Below are positions 40,201 through 43,901 of a stretch of 64,000 bases of DNA, piece by piece. Within the stretch, counting starts at the first letter, position 1, and each line of letters opens with the position of its first letter. The DNA is from Rhyacophila brunnea (lineage: Eukaryota; Arthropoda; Insecta; Trichoptera; Rhyacophilidae), in assembly GCA_022495005.1 (NCBI GenBank), contig JAGYXB010000141.1:62001-126000 (forward strand). The letters run 5' to 3'. A program made the position numbers and the translations under genes. The notes beneath the pieces are model-generated. The model made no database searches. It saw only the letters and a list, made by a program, of their open reading frames with translations, and was not told the DNA's origin.

Positions 40201-41394
40201 AACGCGTTTACAACGTTTACGTCAAGAGAATTTCGCTGGAGTGGGGGAAGAACAAAAATTCGCTCGCTTGGTCTAAATGCGGCTTTACAATCACCAGAAA
40301 GGGTATGTATTATTCAGAAGTATGTAACAATAAATTTAATAATAGATACACTATTCAATAGATTAGGTACATTGCCGAAAAAGGCTATCCCTGCGAGAAC
40401 TGCACCGTATTAGAAGGATGGTAAAGTAATCGCCTTCATGATAAATCCACAATATCGCGGGATAAAAATGTTATTTTTATTGGTGGCTGAGTAAAATTAT
40501 ACAGGTGGTACCGATTAGAGCTGGCGCCATGGCCCCCAAGCTACGGTGTTTGGCAGTCCCCCAACCTATCGTTAAGGTTCTGCGCAGTACAATGTTCTAC
40601 TGTAGTGTTCCCCAAATGGCATTCCGTGGAACTCCAAGTTCGTGTTTTTAACAATTTTTAGTATTTTTAAATAAATCTAATTGAATTGTCGGCACTTGGC
40701 ATCGTATTATGAAGCTCTGATCGCGACCCCCTTTTGTGATGGCCAAGTAACATGTGATCCTTTACCATATTGGATAAATAGTTATTTTTAGTAATCAGGA
40801 AACACGCGAAAAATAATATTATAAAATTAAAATCCACCAGTGAAATAGCGTCGCAGGCGACTTCTTTACTATTAGAGCGAATTTGTGGTGTTTATCTCAC
40901 TTAATTGATAGACCCGCCACGCCGGGCCCCTCCTAAGCCCGGGCGCCCACGTGCAATAAGCAGACAGTATGCTGCTTGGTCTGCGACGTGATTGCATACA
41001 GTCGACTGATAAGTTCCTTGTGGTATGTAATGTAACTAACTGCAGTGATAAATGAATTCTACTGCACGTAATTATTGGAGGAAAGATAGAAGCTAGGAAG
41101 ATACGAGAGAAAGTGGAAGAGTCTTCTCACCTGCATTGAGGAAGTGGTGTAGGGCGGCGGCGGCAAGGCAGCAGGGGCGGGCGAGGGAGCAGGCTGCGGC
41201 AGGGGCGCGGGCGCAGGGCTGGCGCCGCCGCCCACCACGGCTCCCCCACCGCCCGCAACCCCGCCGCCACCCGCAACCCCTCCGCCGCCGCCCAGGGGCG
41301 CGCTGCCGCCGCAAGGGAACTCGGGGACTGGTCCCACGCCGACTCCTACGCCCCCGCCGGCCGCGAACACCGCTGACGCGCCGCCATCGGAGCC
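657..41394 (-). CDS. Gug: Atrophin/Grunge (RERE-like) corepressor, 3' part of gene, 11 exons
   Basis: Spliced coding sequence on the minus strand: 41394-41131, 14484-13102, 12642-12503, 9848-9537, 8809-8622, 7577-7255, 6208-6062, 4355-4305, 2673-2412, 1777-1648, 1293-657 (stop 659-657). Seen: canonical AG/GT at each internal border, phases that match across every junction, and a total of 3837 nt. The match to the Atrophin family rests on ordered motifs: NPFSAESLF, LRRELDSRFLAS followed by a His-rich RTEMHHHQHQHTH, KWNAMHVRIAWEIYNHQQK, HDPW, an Arg-Glu dipeptide tract and FSPLVEAAFRAEEERAKML near the C-terminus. Known for the family: nuclear corepressors that recruit histone modifiers and bind nuclear receptors and segmentation repressors. 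The N-terminal ELM2/SANT part is absent, so the gene very likely runs beyond 64000. Coding GC is far above the surrounding intron. Confidence 0.9.
1451..1606. mobile_element. Short TIR element (MITE) in last Atrophin intron
   Basis: Inverted termini ATACAGACCTACAAACTT at the left and its exact complement at the right, about 156 bp apart. The interior (GGAGCCACTGTCGAAAACTA ... TTTTTGGCCATTCT) is shared with parts of the two 4-kb elements at 33205-33360 and 44900-45460. It is a free copy of the sequence module nested in those elements. Confidence 0.7.
1648..1777 (-). CDS. Gug: Atrophin exon 10
   Basis: Exon of 130 nt, acceptor TTCTCAG and donor GTAATT. It completes a split Gly codon, reads MSPFARYGGGYPGGPSPFSL, then QQRDLGLGGPLAPVHDPWR, and leaves two bases of a Ser codon. 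The HDPWRS junction matches HEPWNR of vertebrate RERE. Confidence 0.85.
2412..2673 (-). CDS. Gug: Atrophin exon 9 with KWNAMHVRIAWEIYNHQQK
   Basis: Exon of 262 nt, acceptor TTACACAG and donor GTATGT, phase 0 at the start and 1 at the end. It reads KTGKWNAMHVRIAWEIYNHQ, then a Gly/Ala/Val linker with LGNPSKDLLRPPSHSF, a Pro run and YDTLVPPSPYLNAQHL. The KW.AMHV.IAW.IY.HQQK block is the most conserved part of the Atrophin C-terminal region, which makes this exon the strongest single identification. Confidence 0.93.
3425..4022. mobile_element. Possible degraded TIR element
   Basis: The left end ATCTGACATTTATTTCATGA and the right end are imperfect inverted repeats sharing ATCTGACA.TTAT and TGATACTTATGT. 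The interior is AT-rich with no reading frame of note. No clear target duplication was found, so this may be an old MITE or chance similarity. Confidence 0.35.
4305..4355 (-). CDS. Gug: Atrophin exon 8, 51-nt microexon
   Basis: Very short exon inferred between TTCTTCAG (ending at 4356) and GTAGGT (from 4304). It reads ALIPPDHTNKLPRPAQV and is phase 0/0. It was found because the surrounding exons are both phase 0 and this GC-rich island has an open minus-strand frame bounded by good splice sites. Since 51 nt is a multiple of three, it may be a cassette exon. Confidence 0.7.
4830..5078. mobile_element. TIR MITE with GGCCGTCCACAT ends
   Basis: The left end AGAGGCCGTCCACATTGATT and the right end (complement TAAGCGGCCGTCCACATATG) form inverted termini. 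The interior holds G-runs (about 4867-4880 and 5023-5034) and palindromic GTGACGTCAC. There is no coding capacity. The superfamily is uncertain; a short target repeat (CTTA) is possible. Confidence 0.65.
5164..5634. mobile_element. Harbinger-like MITE, 471 bp, TTA target duplication
   Basis: Inverted ends AGGCTGGTTAGGACTGGTC at the left and GACCAGTCCGAACCAGCCT at the right, with further pairing of TTTAGTCGAGTGGC-type sequence. Flanked on both sides by TTA (5161-5163 and 5635-5637). A 3-bp TWA duplication is typical of PIF/Harbinger elements. Non-coding. Confidence 0.7.
6062..6208 (-). CDS. Gug: Atrophin exon 7
   Basis: Exon of 147 nt, phase 0/0, acceptor ATTCAG and donor GTGCGT. It reads FKDITKMDSLYRQGLGLAFP, then a Gly/Pro/Phe stretch ending SALPTFTPK. 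It corresponds to the FDK.PTKVDPFYRH...FQPK segment of vertebrate RERE, which directly precedes the KW.AMHV block. Confidence 0.85.
6285..6380. repeat. TAAT-rich repeated module, copy 1
   Basis: Contains TTAGCATGTTAATTAAAT, TAATTAAATAGTAATTAAC and AGGTCCGCAGTGAATAAGTT. A closely similar stretch lies at 53970-54065, and shorter related stretches lie in the two 4-kb elements (33105-33160 and 45505-45550). It could be an old transposon piece or a repeated homeodomain-site cluster. Confidence 0.45.
7255..7577 (-). CDS. Gug: Atrophin exon 6 with LRRELDSRFLAS and His-rich tract
   Basis: Exon of 323 nt, acceptor ATTTCAG and donor GTAATT. It reads PSADILRRELDSRFLASSGG, then AFALRTEMHHHQHQHTHVHQ, a long His-Pro tract, and QQLFAPPPPPL. 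The pairing of L.REL..RFLAS with RTE.HHHQHQHTH is diagnostic for the RERE/Atrophin family. The HP repeats are longer than the family norm and lie in an (ATGTGGATG)n-like DNA repeat on the plus strand. Confidence 0.9.
8622..8809 (-). CDS. Gug: Atrophin exon 5 with NPFSAESLF motif
   Basis: Exon of 188 nt, acceptor TTTCAG and donor GTGAGT. The correct frame reads SPSSVGGPPAPVVVGSRSVG and ends SNPNPFSAESLFQTS, with the last Ser codon split. NPFSAESLF is a conserved Atrophin motif, and the split-codon phase selects this frame over two other open frames here. Confidence 0.85.
8995..9240 (-). repeat. tRNA-derived SINE, copy 1
   Basis: On the minus strand a tRNA-like head with an intact B box (GGTTCGAATCC, near 9168-9180) is followed by a body shared with 18838-19075, including CATATTGTTTTTCA and GATCTTATTGGGATCGGACA. 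The A box is eroded here. The shared body over about 240 bp, together with the pol III box, supports a SINE. It lies in the intron between exons 9848-9537 and 8809-8622. Confidence 0.7.
9537..9848 (-). CDS. Gug: Atrophin exon 4: Pro/Ser/Leu-rich
   Basis: Exon of 312 nt between TTTTCCAG and GTGAAT. It completes a split Gly codon, then reads SNVSSLSRASVGTPVSGTG, followed by repeated PSLAPSLAP/GLVPGLAP-type units and PKPPPHQWGL. It ends with two bases of the next codon. The imperfect octapeptide-like (P/S)-x-L-x-P units suggest expansion within a disordered region. No enzyme domain is seen. Confidence 0.75.
10015..10110. repeat. Dispersed repeat shared with 49033-49160
   Basis: Shares ATCCACCAGTATAAGT, then ACTTTTTATACTG.GATGAG and AGTTCTAAATTCGAACACC, with 49033-49160. 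The distant copy has an extra piece between the two blocks. No coding frame; class unknown. Confidence 0.55.
10480..10700. promoter_or_regulatory. Possible intronic regulatory island with paired POU octamers
   Basis: Less AT-rich sequence than its flanks with ATTTGCAT (10568-10575) and ATGCAAAT (10583-10590) as an inverted pair, plus further TGCATA words. It has no similarity to other parts of the window. Regulatory function is an inference from composition and motif only; the open frame here (10433-10708) has no recognised product. Confidence 0.25.
11015..11250 (-). repeat. Dispersed repeat with internal TTAGG run, inverted copy
   Basis: Read on the minus strand it matches 54675-54905: TATTACATTTCACC.TAGCACAG, TTTCTTATCGGAAAGAGATG, then CTAACCTAACCTAACAAATA and TATTTTCAAA.TTTGTT. 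The TTAGG-like run is embedded in the repeat and is not a telomere. Non-coding; superfamily unknown. Confidence 0.65.
12503..12642 (-). CDS. Gug: Atrophin exon 3
   Basis: Exon of 140 nt between TATTTCAG and GTCAGT. It reads QRSSLTSPLVTPKSVRAQ, a Pro/Thr stretch, then HSPRGHSPTRERDSYG, with the last Gly codon split (GG|A). The phase joins exactly to the exons on both sides. It is Ser/Pro/Arg-rich and low in complexity, so it is identified by context rather than by a domain. Confidence 0.75.
13102..14484 (-). CDS. Gug: Atrophin exon 2: large His/Pro/Asn repeat exon
   Basis: Exon of 1383 nt (461 codons), phase 0/0, acceptor TTTCAG at 14490-14485 and donor GTAAGC at 13101-13096. It starts VSNGPVTTHITPISNHV. 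Downstream come an Asn-rich stretch, HPTHPTHPTHP repeats, a block of QNHG.HP repeats, then about nine copies of a 9-11 residue P-N-H-x-Q-H-P-G unit (about 13480-13690), a run of nine Gln (about 13361-13387), a Gly run, and a Pro/Tyr-rich tail (APPPAAYPPGYPPALYAPYA). This looks like the disordered central region of an Atrophin. No catalytic domain is visible. The other frames are open over long stretches only because of composition. Confidence 0.85.
15108..15252 (+). pseudogene. Decayed 3' end of non-LTR retrotransposon
   Basis: Sequence similar to the tail of the element at 58830-59375: CGTTGGACAATTTAGTCATC, CCAGTGGTATTCAAGAGGTA, and an end coding for a QQWIDSGR-like C-terminus followed by GATGATGATG. 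Only the last ~45 codons remain, with frame damage. Confidence 0.6.
15253..18400. other. Intron stretch, mostly unassigned, with a small tandem repeat
   Basis: AT-rich intron of Atrophin. No supported gene. About 15830-16100 is less AT-rich and matches nothing else here. Around 17430-17640 a unit beginning TTTTTGTC.GGTCTG.CGAATG and containing TCTAACGCCATTACA.TAAAG...ATTGCTATAAATTCCCGATG occurs twice, about 120 bp apart. The remainder holds nothing I can name. Confidence 0.5.
18545..18836 (+). pseudogene. Decayed non-LTR retrotransposon 3' end
   Basis: A short coding trace (MPIGRAITLFNQITSDIGG) resembles the last residues of the reverse-transcriptase protein of the element at 55735-56225 (PIAKAVRLVNALPRDVDIF). 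The 3' UTR shares AATGTCATGTTGTGAACGT and TTAATAATTTGT with 19860-19908 and 56165-56215. 5'-truncated. Confidence 0.5.
18838..19075 (-). repeat. tRNA-derived SINE, copy 2
   Basis: Minus-strand element with A-box-like TGGCGCGCGGC near 19060 and B box GGTTCGAACCTGG near 19010, then the same body as 8995-9240. The head is better preserved than in copy 1. Its 3' end abuts a non-LTR retrotransposon 3' end (about 18790-18836). Confidence 0.72.
19610..19910 (+). pseudogene. Decayed non-LTR retrotransposon 3' end
   Basis: Coding trace RAKTMFNEIASNIDIF followed by a long T-rich 3' UTR ending in ATCATGTCGTGAACGCTTCG and TTATAATTTGTTATGTTC, the same terminal motif as at 18790-18836 and 56165-56215. 5'-truncated; no full reverse transcriptase is left. 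Confidence 0.5.
19920..22280. other. Intron stretch without assigned gene
   Basis: AT-rich Atrophin intron. About 20100-20260 has a mixed composition with TAAT and GCATTACC words and no match elsewhere in the window, and could be regulatory. No coding region, RNA gene or transposon end was supported. Confidence 0.4.
22290..22572. mobile_element. Possible TIR MITE
   Basis: The left end GGGCCTTATGTTAGAACTTG and the complement of the right end (GCAGCCCTATGTTCTAACTA) pair imperfectly over about 60 bp, including CATGACGT. The interior carries several GTGACGT/TACGTCA words. Target duplication not resolved. Confidence 0.5.
22770..23662 (-). mobile_element. hAT element (893 bp) with 8-bp target duplication
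   Basis: Termini CAGTGGTCGGCAAAC and GTTTGCCGACTACTG, flanked by a perfect 8-bp duplication GGTTAACC (22762-22769 and 23663-23670). The right part holds the AGCCGCATGTGGCTCGCGAG hallmark of a widespread hAT family and an N-terminal transposase remnant (23442-23570, minus). Most of the transposase is gone, so it is non-autonomous. Confidence 0.88.
23442..23570 (-). pseudogene. N-terminal fragment of hAT (BED-finger type) transposase
   Basis: Begins MATKKKQRKSDDENSKFKVK, continues WIETFAFIQTLNGLPTCIIC and then stops. The K-R-K start, W..[YF].F, and P.C..C resemble the N-terminus of Charlie-like hAT transposases/ZBED proteins, ahead of the zinc finger. Truncated at 42 residues; inactive. Confidence 0.65.
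24270..24425 (+). pseudogene. Decayed 3' end of non-LTR retrotransposon
   Basis: The end codes for SWEELDEAFIQQWIETGR followed by TGATAATAATA, matching the C-terminus of the element at 58830-59375 (EAFIQQWIDPG, TGATGATGATG). The upstream part is scrambled. Confidence 0.6.
25150..25445 (-). pseudogene. C-terminal end of a non-LTR retrotransposon protein
   Basis: The minus strand reads PVIQCPCGGEIQDANHILWE, then CPNMYNCLSQFNQLLDSSDR and a variable tail. The C.CG....ANHI..ECP motif is the Cys/His element at the C-terminus of Jockey/R1-type retrotransposon proteins. A second copy lies at 62540-62950. Both are 5'-truncated. Confidence 0.65.
26258..28740. mobile_element. 2.48-kb foldback DNA element with 853-bp arms
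   Basis: Outer ends GTGCAGGATCCCATAGACTT and its complement, each flanked by TA (26256-26257 and 28741-28742). The arms are about 26258-27110 and 27888-28740, inverted and very similar with a few indels. The central 780 bp and the right arm read as one damaged plus-strand coding region, so the left arm is an inverted copy of the 3' part. The TA flanks alone do not fix the superfamily. Confidence 0.8.
27340..28175 (+). pseudogene. Mobile-element protein with DTDV ... LTGCDTTS motifs, broken
   Basis: In order on the plus strand, with stops and frameshifts: EADSG, SPDTDVLILGINFW, LWFEGSQKKFHVLE, PLGENICNIIPALHCLTGCD-TTS, then after a frameshift near 27780 RHKFISQNIGF, PLFEPLDVLQLDYELRENNS, PRQMTNEPLPNYLIKPCKCN and a Cys-rich end (CKC..C......Y......L...SLCKC....CKNC) before TAA at 28173-28175. 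This order is known from repetitive 'uncharacterised' animal proteins of mobile elements. Asp-rich DTD and GCD motifs recall PIN/FEN1-like nucleases, which is an inference. Clearly dead here. Confidence 0.7.
28760..29730. other. Intron stretch, nothing assigned
   Basis: AT-rich intron between the foldback element and a retrotransposon 3' end. Short open frames show no recognisable product. Confidence 0.5.
29735..30060 (+). pseudogene. 3' end of non-LTR retrotransposon (reverse-transcriptase C-terminus)
   Basis: Reads WTDRVTNVEVINRMGKDRE, TRKLQYLGHIMRGQKYSIPQ, IQGKINGKRSRGT, then after a frameshift WLKNLRDWYECSSTELFRVA and KIALMVTDLR before a stop. This is the standard C-terminus of endonuclease/reverse-transcriptase elements often annotated as craniofacial-development-protein-like. 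5'-truncated, ends in AAGAAGAAAT. Confidence 0.8.
30280..30560. promoter_or_regulatory. Possible regulatory island left of the 4-kb element
   Basis: Less repetitive stretch with many homeodomain-type ATTA words and ACCGATTACAATAATCGCAT. It ends where the 4-kb element inserted. No match elsewhere in the window. Function is inferred from composition only. Confidence 0.22.
33350..33510. repeat. Hairpin with ~75-bp arms inside copy A
   Basis: TTGTAGTACTTATTCCACTT ... AGGACCGGTTTCGTCCGCCT ... GAGGGACATTTTCAACTGAA is followed by its inverted copy after a short loop. The same hairpin occurs at 44745-44905, 45155-45315 and, diverged, 63775-63966. Confidence 0.75.
33441..33988. repeat. 274-bp tandem duplication in copy A
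   Basis: The block from GTTGAAAATGTCCCTCTGAT to ACGCCACTGGTAT is present twice with period 274. The two units differ at only a few bases by eye. Copy B of the element lacks this duplication but has its own 414-bp duplication of an adjoining block. Confidence 0.75.
34640..36110. other. Intron stretch, nothing assigned
   Basis: AT-rich intron with scattered short repeats such as CATGTCAAACTGACATG (35008-35024). No gene, RNA or transposon end was supported. Confidence 0.5.
36135..36491 (+). mobile_element. 357-bp short element, 10-bp TIR, 8-bp target duplication
   Basis: Termini CATGGCCCCC and GGGGGCCATG are exact inverses, flanked by CTTAACAG on both sides (36127-36134 and 36492-36499). It sits inside a fragment of another element whose ends GCGGATCTTAACAGCCTACC / CACCCTTCG match 38609-39170 and 41622-42291. 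Interior GGCGTGGCGGATCGACCA and GTCGTCTGCGG is shared with 40525-40945 (inverted) and 51055-51440. hAT-like by duplication length. Confidence 0.75.
36700..37040. promoter_or_regulatory. Possible regulatory island
   Basis: Mixed-composition stretch with repeated ATTATGC, GTGCAC and homeodomain-like sites and no match elsewhere in the window. It contrasts with the repeat-rich flanks. Regulatory role is only inferred. Confidence 0.22.
37150..37990 (-). pseudogene. Reverse-transcriptase C-terminal half of a non-LTR retrotransposon
   Basis: The minus strand reads KEFDHLQRAALEIGLRVNEN-KTKVMVQ, then after a frameshift near 37700 FKSSNVHRKTKTRLYKTIIR, TVVAYGCESWTLNVKAAEMV, ERKILRRIYGPMNDGGEWRI and GKPRIRWGDNITKDANQLL. 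YGCE.WTL and the F.RK.LR.I.GP block are typical of the region after the reverse-transcriptase core. 5'-truncated. It is the longest retrotransposon remnant in the window. Confidence 0.85.
38609..39170 (+). mobile_element. 562-bp TIR element, 8-bp target duplication, copy 1
   Basis: Ends CTGTGGCGAAGGGTGGAGGT and its imperfect complement, flanked by CCGCACGC on both sides (38601-38608 and 39171-39178). The interior includes GACAAAATTGTGCACACTTT and matches 41622-42291 in the same orientation. Non-coding; hAT-like ends (CAGTGGCG consensus). Confidence 0.8.
39885..39970 (+). repeat. CTGCGCAGTAGAGCG repeat, copy 1
   Basis: Contains CTGCGCAGTAGAGCGTAGTA, GCGACCTCCCGGTAAAAAAC and GAACTAC, nearly the complement of 52776-52840. 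CpG-rich compared with its flanks. Class unknown. Confidence 0.55.
40127..40284. mobile_element. Hairpin MITE, 158 bp
   Basis: AGCCGCATTTAGACCAAGCG at the left is exactly inverted at the right, and pairing continues through AGCGAAT, TTGTTCT and CCCCACTCCAGCGAAATT, giving ~65-bp arms and a short loop. Reading frames over it exist on both strands only because of the palindrome. Confidence 0.75.
40525..40945 (-). mobile_element. Degraded copy of the 36135-36491 element, inverted
   Basis: Begins CGCCATGGCCCCCAAGCTAC and carries, on the plus strand, GTTTATCTCACTTAATTGAT and ACCCGCCACGCCGGGCC, the complement of sequence in 36135-36491 and 51055-51440. The interior has an extra unrelated ~220-bp piece. 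Confidence 0.6.
41131..41394 (-). CDS. Gug: Atrophin exon (first coding exon visible), Gly/Ala/Pro-rich
   Basis: Exon of 264 nt (88 codons), preceded by a pyrimidine tract and CAG and followed by GTGAGA. It opens GSDGGASAVF, passes through runs of GGGGGVAGGGG and PAPAPLPQPAPSPAPA, and ends PPYTTSSMQ. Phase is 0 at both ends, which fits the next exon 26.6 kb downstream (VSNGPVTTHITP). It is GC-rich in AT-rich surroundings. No family-specific motif was recognised, so the link to Atrophin rests on strand, phase, composition and splice sites. An alternative is an exon of a nested gene. A symmetric exon like this could be skipped without a frameshift. Confidence 0.6.
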
Positions 41395-41621
41395 CTGAAA
41401 AAAGAAAAATGCCATTGTTAGATGTCTGCAGTCACAGTAAACATACGATAGGAAGAAAGTGGGAATAATGAGCCAGAGAATCAACGTTACAGCATTTGGA
41501 ATCTAAACCATGAAACATGTAGGCAGCTTGGACTGTCCACTGATAGATGCACAGTTCTTCAAGCTGATTATATTCCTCTCTGTCCTATGCGTTAGGTTAT
41601 TTCCGAAGACCGACCCCAAGC

Positions 41622-42291
41622 CAGTAGCGAAGGGTGGAGGTACGCTGTCAAGATCCGCCATAAATAAGGCACATTAAACTTTGTTAGTCATACGTATTTG
41701 TTTTTATTGAATTAAGACTACAATTTACAGATAGTATTGATTAATTTTTAAAAATCAATTAAACCCTACCTAAACAAACCATAATAGCTTTGGTATATTT
41801 TAGGCAGTATGACAAAATTGTGCACACTTTTTCATTCATACTTATTTGTTTTAGGTAAATTAATAATACCTATTACACATAGTGTTGTCATTTTTTTTAA
41901 TTCACTTAGCTCTGCATAAACCAAACTATAATAAGTAAAAAATATTATTCTATTTATAAAATATACAAAGTTATGTATGATTTAATTGCATGATTTTAAA
42001 TATTTTATAGACATACGAGTAAAATTATTCTATTTATAAAATATACAAAGTGATGTATGATTTAATTGCATAATTTTAAATATTTTAAAGATATACGAGT
42101 ATTTTTTGACCATTATCTATTATGGATTGGTTTTCGCAGGGTTTAATTGAATTTTGAAAACTAACCAATACCATATGTGAATTGTAGTCTTATTTCAATG
42201 AAAACAAATACGTATGACTGACAGAGTTTAATGTGTAGGTATCTACTATTTATGGCGGATCTTAACAGCCTACCTCCACCCTTCGCCACTG
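41622..42291 (+). mobile_element. 670-bp TIR element, copy 2 of the 38609 family
   Basis: Ends CAGTAGCGAAGGGTGGAGGT and the complement of its right end CAGTGGCGAAGGGTGGAGGT. Flanks CCCCAAGC and CCTCGAGC agree at 6 of 8 bases, perhaps an eroded target duplication. An internal block around ATTCTATTTATAAAATATAC is duplicated in tandem (about 41945-42080). It lies 228 bp upstream of the 41131-41394 exon. Confidence 0.75.
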
Positions 42292-42299
42292 CCTCGAGC

Positions 42300-43890
42300 T
42301 ATATCTATCGGATGTTTTCAATAACCTGAGAAAATACCGATGGATGACTAGAATAATTGTCCAGCGATTGTCAATTTCGTCGAGCTTCGTATCAACCCCA
42401 TTTCCTCTTTCAAATGTTTTACAAACTTAATTACATCGCTTAGGTACCTCGTTTGTACATTTAAATAAACTGATTATCTAATGCAGATTACAATTACTAT
42501 ATTACGAACTAGCTAAATAATTATTTTTAAATATGTAAATCAATTTAATTCCAATTGCAATTAAAAAAAGGTTAAAAAAAACATTGCTTCATTTTTAGCT
42601 AATCATGATTCATGATCACAAAGCAGAAATTATTTTCTAATAAAATCGTAGAGGAGAAACATAATGTAGGTATGTGAAATATTTAGAAGTAAATAATTAT
42701 ATGTTATCCAGGTCATGACCGGCCGCGAGCAAAAAAGCTTTCAAATCCGAACGGCGAAAAAAAAAGCTGCTAATAGTTATTCACACGATAATTTTATTGA
42801 CCGGTCAATAATTAATTATTATTTCTAGGCTGGCAATTATAATATACGTGCTCCTAATTGCGAGTTGATTGATTTGTATTTTGTAGCCCACAAGAAACAA
42901 TAACGTAACATAAGCAATAAAAAAAGGGAAACAATAATTACACCAACGCAACATTATGAAACATTATATATTAATTAATTAATATTAATTATAATTATTG
43001 TCTCTTGCTATTCAAACAAATTTATTTGCTGGTTTGCACGAGTTAATTATTATTTAATTAAATGGTCAATAAAATAAAAAAGAAGAATATTGATATTATT
43101 TGGAATTCGAATTTTGAAATTCGGCCTGATGGAAAAAAAAAAATTTAATAAATTTTATGGCCATTCAACTTTTTGAAGTTATACTACTTGTGGCGCGTTT
43201 GGGAAATCAGATCAGTGTATTTTTGGCGTGTGACATCTAATACATAATTTATTTTGTCGCACGAAAAAAAACGCACTCGATTGGATTCGAACCACCAATT
43301 AATTGTTTGGTTATCAGCCAAACGCACTACCTTTACGCCACAGTATGATACTGCAATAGGTATAATATTATAGTTTAGAATTGTTGCGTTGCCTACGATT
43401 AACAAACGATTAAAAATAAAAACAACGCGAAACCATTATATAATTTACTAATAGTGTACTTATATAAATAAACCAACGGCGTTCCAATAAGCGGTCCTTC
43501 TTCTTGAGTGTGTAATTTAACAAGATAATTAAGAGCTAGTCAAAGAATCTAGTTTATCACAAGTTTTGTTTTTGTTTTGTTACGCCAAAGAAGAATAACT
43601 TCTAACGCGCGTACATAAGTACACATACCGATTTTTTTTTTACAATACAATCCACCAGACAACTTTGAAGTAATGAAAAATTAACTATTAACCATTGATT
43701 ACGTTGTATAAGCAATCACAATTTATTATTATTGAAAGTATAGTGTAGTTCTGTAATTTGTCTCCGAATGACAATTACAAAGGGGCTATCAATAGTTAGC
43801 ACAATTATACAAGCTTGGAATATATTATTATTTATTACTGAGCTGTCGTAACTAGCCATTACAGGTTCATAATAAAATACACATTTGTCT
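42300..43890. other. Intron stretch with one tRNA-like sequence
   Basis: AT-rich intron. About 42715-42870 is mixed in composition (GACCGGCCGCGAGC, TTGACCGGTCAATAATTAAT) and may be regulatory. No gene supported. See the tRNA-like element at 43262-43348. Confidence 0.4.
43262..43348 (-). pseudogene. tRNA-like sequence (Ile-GAT-like anticodon arm), probably pseudo-tRNA or SINE head
   Basis: The minus strand has A-box-like TGGCGTAAAGGTAGTGCG, a 5-bp anticodon stem TTTGG/CCAAA around CTGATAA, and B box GGTTCGAATCC. The D stem needs a wobble pair, the T stem has a mismatch and no clean acceptor stem forms. GAT is also not the usual nuclear Ile anticodon in animals. A working tRNA is unlikely. Confidence 0.4.
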
Positions 43891-43901
43891 TTAGTCATTA
43901 T

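Noticed and set aside
40116..40413. Overlapping frames of 81 and 85 codons
   Set aside because: They run through a palindromic MITE, so the open frames come from the inverted repeat.
43262..43348. Functional tRNA-Ile gene
   Set aside because: Mismatched T stem, no acceptor stem and an anticodon unusual for nuclear animal tRNA.
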